Assembly (NCBI GenBank): GCA_045532715.1
Contig: JAZSGM010000289.1
Location: forward strand, 1-8,526
Reading direction: 5' to 3'
Length of the DNA stretch: 8,526 nucleotides
From: RGIG2041 sp045532715
GTDB lineage: Bacteria > Bacillota > Clostridia > UBA1381 > UMGS1253
The notes beneath the pieces were generated by a model. That model had not been told where the DNA came from and ran no database searches. It worked only from the letters and a program-made list of their open reading frames with translations. The position numbers and the translations under genes are program-made. Every line of letters begins with the position of its first letter. Position 1 is the first letter of the stretch. Shown piece after piece: positions 1 through 5,672 of this stretch.

Positions 1-9
1 GGCGAATCG

Positions 10-624
10 ATGGAGAAGAAGATTTGCGAATATGAGAAAGTGCCGATTATCAAGGGGCAAATCGTATTCTACGGTCCGTCGAATTTTACGCGCTGGGCGG
101 CATATCGCGGCAACACACCGCTTCGCGAGGCAGTTTTGGGGCACAGCGGTGCACAGTGCTGCATCAACCGCGGCTTTGGCTCGTCCACCACAGAGCATCA
201 GCTCTATTATTATCCGCGCATGGTGCGCCCGCTTGAACCGAAGGTTTTGGTGTATTCGGTCGGCTACGGAAATTCGGCAGCCTTTGGCTATACGACGGAA
301 GAAACCTGGGACCTTGCAAGCCGTGTTGTAGTCTATGCACACGAAGACTTCCCGGATATGAAAATCTATCTGTGCGGTCCGAATTTATACCGCAGCAGAA
401 TGTTCAAAAGCGAAAGATTAGAGCAGGAAGAATTGCTTGATTCTTGGATTCGCGAATTTGCAGAGAAGATGCCGTACTGCAGCTATATTGATGTAAATGC
501 GTATGAGCCGCTGCACAGAGATGATATTTATGATGATGATAAAGTGCACTTTAATCACAAAGGCTATGAAATCTATGCCGGGCTTTTTCAGGAAGCACTT
601 GCAGACGAATTGAAGGCGTTTTAA
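10..624 (+). CDS. SGNH/GDSL-family hydrolase (possible carbohydrate esterase), start uncertain
   Basis: This 204-residue protein has the SGNH hydrolase blocks in order. Block I is IVFYGPSNFTRW, with the likely nucleophile Ser24 in a GPSN context instead of the usual GDS. Block II is NRGFG with Gly57. Block III is the GYGN segment at 85-88, with Asn88 as oxyanion-hole residue. Block V is DKVH, giving Asp177 and His180 of the triad. The family hydrolyses esters, and members near polysaccharide lyases often deacylate sugars; that substrate is inference. No signal peptide or membrane segment is seen, so it should be cytoplasmic. The frame stays open back to base 1 and no convincing Shine-Dalgarno precedes the ATG at 10, so the real start may lie outside the window. 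It ends 193 nt before the large lyase gene, on the same strand, with a hairpin and candidate promoter between, so co-transcription is uncertain. Confidence 0.85.
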   Translation: MEKKICEYEKVPIIKGQIVFYGPSNFTRWAAYRGNTPLREAVLGHSGAQCCINRGFGSSTTEHQLYYYPRMVRPLEPKVLVYSVGYGNSAAFGYTTEETWDLASRVVVYAHEDFPDMKIYLCGPNLYRSRMFKSERLEQEELLDSWIREFAEKMPYCSYIDVNAYEPLHRDDIYDDDKVHFNHKGYEIYAGLFQEALADELKAF

Positions 625-643
625 TTCTGTCAAAAGTGCAAAA

Positions 644-667
644 TGCTCATTTTATTGCTCATTTTAT
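644..667. repeat. 12-bp direct tandem repeat, two copies
   Basis: TGCTCATTTTAT occurs twice back to back (644-655 and 656-667), followed by a partial third copy (TGC). It begins 20 nt after the SGNH stop codon. The short palindrome AAAATG-CT-CATTTT (640-653) overlaps the first copy. GTGCAA at 636-641 can also pair with TTGCAC at 667-672. Function is unknown; it may be a slippage product or part of a weak 3'-end structure. Confidence 0.6.
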
Positions 668-699
668 TGCACGTTTGTTCATAAATTTTGTCTCGTATT

Positions 700-730
700 G
701 TTTATTTTAAATGCTTCGTTTAAAATGAAC
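700..730. other. AT-rich stem-loop in the intergenic spacer
   Basis: GTTTATTTTAAA (700-711) pairs with TTTAAAATGAAC (719-730) around a 7-nt loop, TGCTTCG. The result is a 12-bp stem with one G-T wobble. No T-tract follows on either strand, so it is not a standard intrinsic terminator. It could be a weak transcript 3' end for the SGNH gene, an RNA-stability element or an operator. The pairing is visible in the sequence; the role is inference. Confidence 0.5.
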
Positions 731-744
731 TTAACGGATTGTTG

Positions 745-776
745 CTTGAAAAATGTGAAAGGACAAAATTTTCAAG
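745..776. promoter_or_regulatory. 8-bp inverted repeat, possible operator upstream of the first lyase gene
   Basis: CTTGAAAA (745-752) and TTTTCAAG (769-776) are perfect inverted repeats separated by 16 nt. The dyad covers the candidate -35 element at 755-760 and ends just before the candidate -10 at 779. That is a position where a repressor could block transcription. No matching dyad is seen before the second lyase gene. The symmetry is direct observation; regulator binding is inference. Confidence 0.4.
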
Positions 777-784
777 GATATGAT
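755..784 (+). promoter_or_regulatory. Candidate sigma-A promoter for the first lyase gene
   Basis: GTGAAA (755-760, 4 of 6 matches to TTGACA) and TATGAT (779-784, 5 of 6 matches to TATAAT) are separated by 18 nt. Transcription would start near 791, giving a leader of about 27 nt before the ATG at 818. The -35 match is weak, so the call rests mainly on the -10 box and its position. Confidence 0.35.
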
Positions 785-803
785 TATTTTAAAACTTAAA
801 GAA

Positions 804-809
804 GAGGAG
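804..809 (+). promoter_or_regulatory. Ribosome-binding site deciding the ATG start at 818
   Basis: GAGGAG ends 8 nt before ATG 818. The frame could also be read from GTG 809 or TTG 812, but these overlap or abut the Shine-Dalgarno itself and cannot use it. The second lyase gene shows the same geometry, AAGGAG 8 nt before ATG 5673, which supports the ATG in both. Confidence 0.8.
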
Positions 810-817
810 TGTTGCAA

Positions 818-3800
818 ATGAAAGGTATGTGGAAAAAGAGCATCGGGCTTATGTTGAGCCTCGTGATGCTGCTTTCGCTGTGCAGCCCGCTTGCGTTGGC
901 GGTAGAGAGCGAAAATGTATTCTTTGAAGCGGATATGGAAAGCTACGACGAGGGCGCAGCACCGCCGAAGGGTGCACAGGGCTTTGAGCTTAACGCGATC
1001 ACGGATGTGGCGCGCATGTATGTTGAAAAGGATGAAGACGGTAATAAGGTTTTAAAGGCCTATCACGGTGACCCGACTGCGGCAGATGCGGCAGCACGCG
1101 CGCCGCGCGCAGAGAAGATTGTTTACTTAAACGATTTGGAGAAGTTGACGATTTCCTTTGATATCTGCGACACCGGTGCTTCTTATTTTCAGCTGATGTT
1201 TCGCGCACTTGACCCGAAGGATGCGTCCATCGGTACAATCAGCTTTGAGGATTTAGACGCAAAGAAGTGGCGCCATGTCGAAGTGAAAATCGACACCGAA
1301 ACCGGCGAGGCGCAGGCATATGTGGACGGTAAGGCCTACGCGAATCAAACGATTAAATTCGGCGACCTTACAAGATTCGGCGTGCGCTTTATGGTGAAGG
1401 CAGAGATGGACGGCAGCTTTGTTATGCTCGACAACATCAAGCTTTCGTCGAGCAATCCGGACTATGTAAACAAAGAGAAGGTTGTAGAGGATGCGCTGCC
1501 GACAAGCAAGTACGATGCAGCGGATGAGCAGCCGGAGAGCGGCGATGTTCTCACACTTCTTGATGCCGACTTTGAAGATGTACAAATCGGCACAATGCCG
1601 GAAATGAACCCGAATGGCGGCTTTACCTCGAGTGCGATTACGGATTTGGCGCGCTTTTATGCAGAACCGGACCCGGTAAATCCGGAAAATGTGATGCTCA
1701 AGTCGTATCATGGCAAGCCGGATGCGGCGGATGCATCTACGCGCTCACCGCGTATCGATCGCTTTGTTCCGACGGAAGGGCTTACATACCTGACGATTGA
1801 CTATGATGTAAAATCGAGCCTCGGCGCAAGCAGTCTTTATGTGAATCTTACGGATCAAAATGCAAATACTGTGCTTGCAAGCTTTGATACACCGTGGAAG
1901 TTTACGGATTGGACACATATCAAAATCCGTTGCGACTTCAGAAAAGGGGAAGCAACGGTGTATGTAGCGGGCAGACTGCTACATACAAAGGCGCTGCCAG
2001 AGATAGATGCAACGAGCTTTCGCGTGCGCTTCCAGACAAAGGCAGCGACGGATGGCAGCTGGACGGCAATGGACAATGTGCGCATCACAACGCCGGATAA
2101 GGACCTTGGCGGTATGTTCGGCGCAAACGGTAAAACCGTAAACTGGGATAGGCTGACGGTTAAAGACGAGAACAAAACCGGTTATTTGGATGTAATGCGC
2201 AAGTCGCATCCGCGTATTTTCACCACCGATTGGCAGGCGGTCAAGGAAAAGGCGGCAACCGATGAGAATATGCAGCTTTGGTACGATGCGATTATCGCCT
2301 CTGCAAATTCTGTACTGCCGAGTCCGCCGACAAAGTATGAAAGAAACGCAAGAGATAATATTAACGATTGCTCTACCGCGTTTAAAACAAATGTTATCCC
2401 GATTGCGGCGGCATATTGCTTAACCGGCGATGTGCGCTATAAGGACAGAGTATGGCAGGAGTTGGAAAATGTCGGTTCTTGGCCGGATTGGGGCTCAGAC
2501 GCCTTCCTCTGCACAGCGCATATCCTGCTTGCATACGGTCTGTGCTATGACTGGCTCTACAATGACTGGACACCGGCAGAAAGAGAAAAGATTGTCGGCT
2601 GGGTGCTCGAAAAGGGCTTTAATGAGTCGGTATTGTTCTACGAAGGCTTAGGCGCAGGCACAACCTCGTGGATGAAGGGCGCAAGCAACTGGAACAATGT
2701 ATGTAACGGCTCGAACCTCGTTGCGGCAATTGCCTTTGCAGACGAGATTCCGGTGGTTGCAGATTATATTTTAGACAAGGCTGCAATCGGTCTTCCGTAT
2801 TCCTTCCCGGAGGTTTCGGCAGACGGTGCATACGCGGAGACACTCGGCTATTGGGACTACGGCATCCGCCATCAGGTCAAGGTTATGGCGGCGCTCGACT
2901 CCGCGCTTGAGCCGGGCAAGACGCTCCCTGCAAGACTGGACTTTAAGGATGTACGCGGCTTAGACAAGACAAGCGATTTCCCGATTTATTATAACGGTAC
3001 AACCGGTGCATTTAACTATGGTGACGGCTCGTCGAGCCTGCAGTATACGCCGATTATGTTCTGGCTTGCAAATAAATACAACAAGCCGCAGTATGCTTGG
3101 TATGTATTGAATTTGATTGAAACCAATCCGAAAGCCTCGTCGTTTGGCGGCAGAGATGCAGTATTTTCTTTATTGTGGTATGACCCGGACAATATGGCTG
3201 CAGGGGAGATGCCGCTCGATAAATTCTATAAATCCAACGAGCCGTTCGGTGCAAACGGTATTTCCATGCGCTCGAGCTTTGCAGACACCGATGCATTTGT
3301 CGTTATGGCGCGCGGCGGCGATGAAACGGCAGGACACTCTAACCTCGATGCCGGCGGCTTCGTTTTAGACTGGATGGGCAAGCGTTGGGTACATATGTAC
3401 GGCAGAGAGCCGGCAGGCTTGTCTGCAGGCATACTTTACGGCTGGCCGAACTACCATACAAAGACAGAAAAGAATGGTCACTATCAGTACTACCATGCGC
3501 GCGGTGAGGCAAACAACACCATCATTGCAAACCCGCAGCAGGATATGGCGGATATGTACTACCAGTATTTCTCGGAGCTGGACCGTTTCGAGAGCGGTGA
3601 CAATACAGCATATGGCATCATTGATATGACACCGACCAATAAAGACTATGAAAAGGCAAAGCGCGGCTTTATGCTGACGGGCAATCGCGATGTGCTTGTG
3701 ATTCAGGATGAAATCACAGCGAAAAAGCCGAGTGAATATTACTGGTTTGCCAATACGAATGCGGAAATTACACTTGCAGAAGACGGCAAGAGTGCACTTC

Positions 3801-5509
3801 TGGAAATGGATGGGGACAGAATGCTCGTGCGCATTACGCAAGGACCGGCAGATGCAAAGCTCGGTATTATGGCGGCTGAGCCGCTGCCGACCTCTCCGGA
3901 CCCGGAGGTACAGCCGAACATTCAGGAGCATAAGCTCTTTATCCATGTTGAAAATCAGAAGACACTGGATTTAACCGTAGAATTTGCTCCGCTTGCCGAG
4001 GACGAGGGCATCCCGGCACCGCAGCCGATTGTCAAGCTTGCAGACTGGAGCGTAGCAGGCAGCAGCGCGAAAACCACAAGCCAGATGCTTGATGGTGTGG
4101 TTGCACTCAAGGTCGACAATCCGAATGCTTTTGCAGGCGGCAAAAAGACTTATGTAGATACGAATAATTTAGACATTAAGCCGCTTGTACAAAACGGCAG
4201 AACACTTGTACCGGTACGCTTTATCTCCGAAAACATCGGCGCAAAGGTAAGCTGGAATGATGCGACACAGACTGTCGGCATCAAGAAGGGCACAAAGAGC
4301 ATCTCCTTGCAGCTCGGCTCTGACAAGATGGTTGTAGACGGCAACACAGTAACGCTCGATGTGCCGGCACAGGAAATCGGCGGCAGAACGCTCATTCCGC
4401 TTCGTGCACTTGTCGAAGCGCTCGGCAAGCAGGTATTCTGGGATGACAGAGGCTTAATCCTTATCACAGACGAGCCTGTAAACTACGATGCAGATAAGAT
4501 TAACAAAATCATCGATTTGTTAGATATCCGCGTGCAGGCAGACGGTCAGGAGATTAAGTTCTTTGATAGTGAGGTTTATAACTACAACGTACAGATTGCC
4601 AAGGGTGCAGCTGTTCCGACCATTTCGGTGCTTTCCGACAAGGAAGCTGTTGTAACCCAGGGCAGCCCTGCAACCGTAGTCATCGACGGTAAGACCTATA
4701 CCTTCAACTTTGTTGAAAACCCGTTTGAGGGCTTGATTGGTACAGGCTCGGATACAGTTGCGAAAAAATTGGATGTTACAGTGGAAGGCGGTAACGGACT
4801 TCCGTCGTACCAGTCGTATTTAACCATCAAGAGCGCAACAAGCTCGATTGAGTGGACCGAAGAAAAGTACCCGATGACCGGTACTTATGACGGCGTAATA
4901 AGCGAAGAAACCGTAAACCGCTGGTCGGCAAACGGTCTCGGCAGCTGGGTTTGCTACGATTTCGGCGAAGTGAAGAGCTTGCATTCGTTTGCGCTTTCGG
5001 GCTACAAGGCGATGAGCCGTAGCTACGAATACGATGTTGAGATTTCCGACGATGGCGTGAATTTCACGAAGGTAACCACAGTGAAAACACCGCTTGGCGT
5101 TGACCACGATGTGTTTGCGCTCGGCGAAGTGAAGGCGCGTTTCGTTCGCTTAACCTGTACCTATTCGTCGAATTCCACCTGGGCAGGTATCTCCGAGGTG
5201 CGCTTCTATGACAGTGCACAAATGGAGACTGACGACCAAAATGCGTGGTCGAGCTACTTCTACGAAAGCTCAATCAATATGCTTGCAGGCAGCAGCGCAC
5301 AGCTTCTCGTGAAAGGCGAAAATGCGAAGGGCGGCGAGGTTGCACTGGATATGGCAAATGTCAAGTTTACCAGCACGAAGCCGGAGGTTGCAAGCGTAGA
5401 TGCAAACGGCAAGGTAACACTTCTGAAAGCCGGCTCTGCCGTGATTGAAATTGCGTATACAGCCAATGGCAGAACAATCAAGGCAAGCGTCCCGGTAACA
5501 GTAGAATAA
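818..5509 (+). CDS. Secreted multidomain heparinase II/III-like polysaccharide lyase, copy 1
   Basis: This 1563-residue protein begins with a signal peptide (two Lys, hydrophobic core, LALA cleavage after residue 28). Two related jelly-roll (LamG/concanavalin-like) modules follow at about 34-212 and 243-425. The helical lyase-like region starts near HPRIF (464-468) and contains NWNNVCNGSN (624-633) and GYWDYG (677-682), where Tyr681 is a candidate catalytic residue. The heparinase II/III C-terminal beta-sandwich runs to about 1057, with HSNLDAGGF (840-848) and ANNT (898-901). A copper-amine-oxidase-N-like stalk domain (about 1096-1220, NGRTLVPVRF), a cadherin-like beta domain (about 1221-1306), a discoidin/F5/8C domain (about 1307-1468) and a Big_2 Ig-like domain (about 1475-1563) complete it. 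The family cleaves uronic-acid glycans by beta-elimination; the substrate here is unknown. The usual metal-site histidines appear replaced. No LPXTG motif, SLH domain or C-terminal membrane anchor is seen. A strong terminator follows. Confidence 0.9.
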   Translation: MKGMWKKSIGLMLSLVMLLSLCSPLALAVESENVFFEADMESYDEGAAPPKGAQGFELNAITDVARMYVEKDEDGNKVLKAYHGDPTAADAAARAPRAEKIVYLNDLEKLTISFDICDTGASYFQLMFRALDPKDASIGTISFEDLDAKKWRHVEVKIDTETGEAQAYVDGKAYANQTIKFGDLTRFGVRFMVKAEMDGSFVMLDNIKLSSSNPDYVNKEKVVEDALPTSKYDAADEQPESGDVLTLLDADFEDVQIGTMPEMNPNGGFTSSAITDLARFYAEPDPVNPENVMLKSYHGKPDAADASTRSPRIDRFVPTEGLTYLTIDYDVKSSLGASSLYVNLTDQNANTVLASFDTPWKFTDWTHIKIRCDFRKGEATVYVAGRLLHTKALPEIDATSFRVRFQTKAATDGSWTAMDNVRITTPDKDLGGMFGANGKTVNWDRLTVKDENKTGYLDVMRKSHPRIFTTDWQAVKEKAATDENMQLWYDAIIASANSVLPSPPTKYERNARDNINDCSTAFKTNVIPIAAAYCLTGDVRYKDRVWQELENVGSWPDWGSDAFLCTAHILLAYGLCYDWLYNDWTPAEREKIVGWVLEKGFNESVLFYEGLGAGTTSWMKGASNWNNVCNGSNLVAAIAFADEIPVVADYILDKAAIGLPYSFPEVSADGAYAETLGYWDYGIRHQVKVMAALDSALEPGKTLPARLDFKDVRGLDKTSDFPIYYNGTTGAFNYGDGSSSLQYTPIMFWLANKYNKPQYAWYVLNLIETNPKASSFGGRDAVFSLLWYDPDNMAAGEMPLDKFYKSNEPFGANGISMRSSFADTDAFVVMARGGDETAGHSNLDAGGFVLDWMGKRWVHMYGREPAGLSAGILYGWPNYHTKTEKNGHYQYYHARGEANNTIIANPQQDMADMYYQYFSELDRFESGDNTAYGIIDMTPTNKDYEKAKRGFMLTGNRDVLVIQDEITAKKPSEYYWFANTNAEITLAEDGKSALLEMDGDRMLVRITQGPADAKLGIMAAEPLPTSPDPEVQPNIQEHKLFIHVENQKTLDLTVEFAPLAEDEGIPAPQPIVKLADWSVAGSSAKTTSQMLDGVVALKVDNPNAFAGGKKTYVDTNNLDIKPLVQNGRTLVPVRFISENIGAKVSWNDATQTVGIKKGTKSISLQLGSDKMVVDGNTVTLDVPAQEIGGRTLIPLRALVEALGKQVFWDDRGLILITDEPVNYDADKINKIIDLLDIRVQADGQEIKFFDSEVYNYNVQIAKGAAVPTISVLSDKEAVVTQGSPATVVIDGKTYTFNFVENPFEGLIGTGSDTVAKKLDVTVEGGNGLPSYQSYLTIKSATSSIEWTEEKYPMTGTYDGVISEETVNRWSANGLGSWVCYDFGEVKSLHSFALSGYKAMSRSYEYDVEISDDGVNFTKVTTVKTPLGVDHDVFALGEVKARFVRLTCTYSSNSTWAGISEVRFYDSAQMETDDQNAWSSYFYESSINMLAGSSAQLLVKGENAKGGEVALDMANVKFTSTKPEVASVDANGKVTLLKAGSAVIEIAYTANGRTIKASVPVTVE
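917..2092 (+). repeat. Duplicated N-terminal jelly-roll module in lyase copy 1
   Basis: Residues about 34-212 and 243-425 are two divergent copies of one module. Paired landmarks are ITDVARMYVE / ITDLARFYAE, YHGDPTAADA / YHGKPDAADA, ARAPRAEKIV / TRSPRIDRFV and MLDNIKLSSS / AMDNVRITTP. The offset is about 215 residues. The beta-rich pattern and its place ahead of the catalytic core fit a concanavalin-like carbohydrate-binding module, which is inference. The second lyase gene has the same pair. Confidence 0.75.
2927..2988 (+). repeat. 62-bp block identical to 7779-7840
   Basis: This stretch, coding around DFKDVRGLDKTSDFPI, is identical in every base, third codon positions included, to 7779-7840 in the second lyase gene. 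Synonymous differences resume on both sides (ctc/ctg before, tat/tac after). It is one of two long exact blocks between the paralogues. Confidence 0.9.
3377..3456 (+). repeat. 80-bp block identical to 8226-8305
   Basis: It codes from GKRWVHMYG to YGWPNY in the C-terminal lyase domain and is identical in every base to 8226-8305. A further 39 identical bases lie directly upstream, separated only by the codon ATG in copy 1 versus GCA in copy 2. The lack of synonymous change points to a recent common origin or gene conversion of this segment. Confidence 0.9.
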
Positions 5510-5521
5510 GTTTTAAATTCG

Positions 5522-5555
5522 GCATCGCCGTCAAACTGACGGCGATGCTTTTTTT
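5522..5555 (+). terminator. Strong rho-independent terminator after lyase copy 1
   Basis: GCATCGCCGTCA (5522-5533) pairs perfectly with TGACGGCGATGC (5537-5548) around a 3-nt AAC loop and is followed by seven T residues. It lies 12 nt after the TAA stop at 5507-5509. It should end the copy 1 transcript and separate it from copy 2. Confidence 0.95.
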
Positions 5556-5592
5556 GTGGACAAAAAGTATAGAAACAGTACATTTTTTTCAA

Positions 5593-5621
5593 TTGTATTG
5601 CATTTTTTGTTATGCTATTAT
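5593..5621 (+). promoter_or_regulatory. Candidate sigma-A promoter for the second lyase gene
   Basis: TTGTAT (5593-5598) and TATTAT (5616-5621, 5 of 6 matches) are separated by 17 nt, in an AT-rich stretch after the terminator. The leader would be about 45 nt. The -35 matches TTGACA only in its first three bases. A perfect TATAAT at 5647-5652 is too close to the ribosome-binding site to serve easily as the main -10. Because a terminator intervenes, some promoter must lie in this spacer unless read-through suffices. Confidence 0.45.
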
Positions 5622-5658
5622 AAAGATATAGTCACTAAAACGGAATTATAATAACGAA

Positions 5659-5664
5659 AAGGAG
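5659..5664 (+). promoter_or_regulatory. Ribosome-binding site for lyase copy 2
   Basis: AAGGAG lies 8 nt before ATG 5673, the same spacing as in copy 1. The 8-nt spacer differs by one base (TGTTGCAA in copy 1, TGCTGCAA here). Recognisable homology between the two genes begins at about this point. Confidence 0.85.
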
Positions 5665-5672
5665 TGCTGCAA

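Noticed and set aside
418..633. Minus-strand 71-residue frame over the end of the SGNH gene
   Set aside because: It overlaps the conserved block V of the hydrolase and matches no family I recognise.
700..730. Stem-loop as an intrinsic terminator of the SGNH gene
   Set aside because: The stem is nearly all A/T and no T-tract follows on either strand, unlike the clear terminator at 5522-5555.
809..817. Start of lyase copy 1 at GTG 809 or TTG 812, adding the residues MLQ
   Set aside because: These codons overlap or abut the GAGGAG ribosome-binding site. ATG 818 has an 8-nt spacing and matches the start geometry of copy 2.
875..890. Lipobox around Cys22 in the signal peptide (LSLC)
   Set aside because: The residue before Cys is Leu, not Gly, Ala or Ser, and a good signal peptidase I site (LALA, after residue 28) follows.
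3365..3946. Long minus-strand open frame of 193 residues inside lyase copy 1
   Set aside because: It lies wholly within the well-supported lyase gene and has no recognisable domain or own context. It and the other reverse frames inside the lyase genes are most likely codon-bias shadows.
5647..5652. Perfect TATAAT as the main -10 of lyase copy 2
   Set aside because: Transcription would start on top of the ribosome-binding site and no -35 lies at proper spacing.
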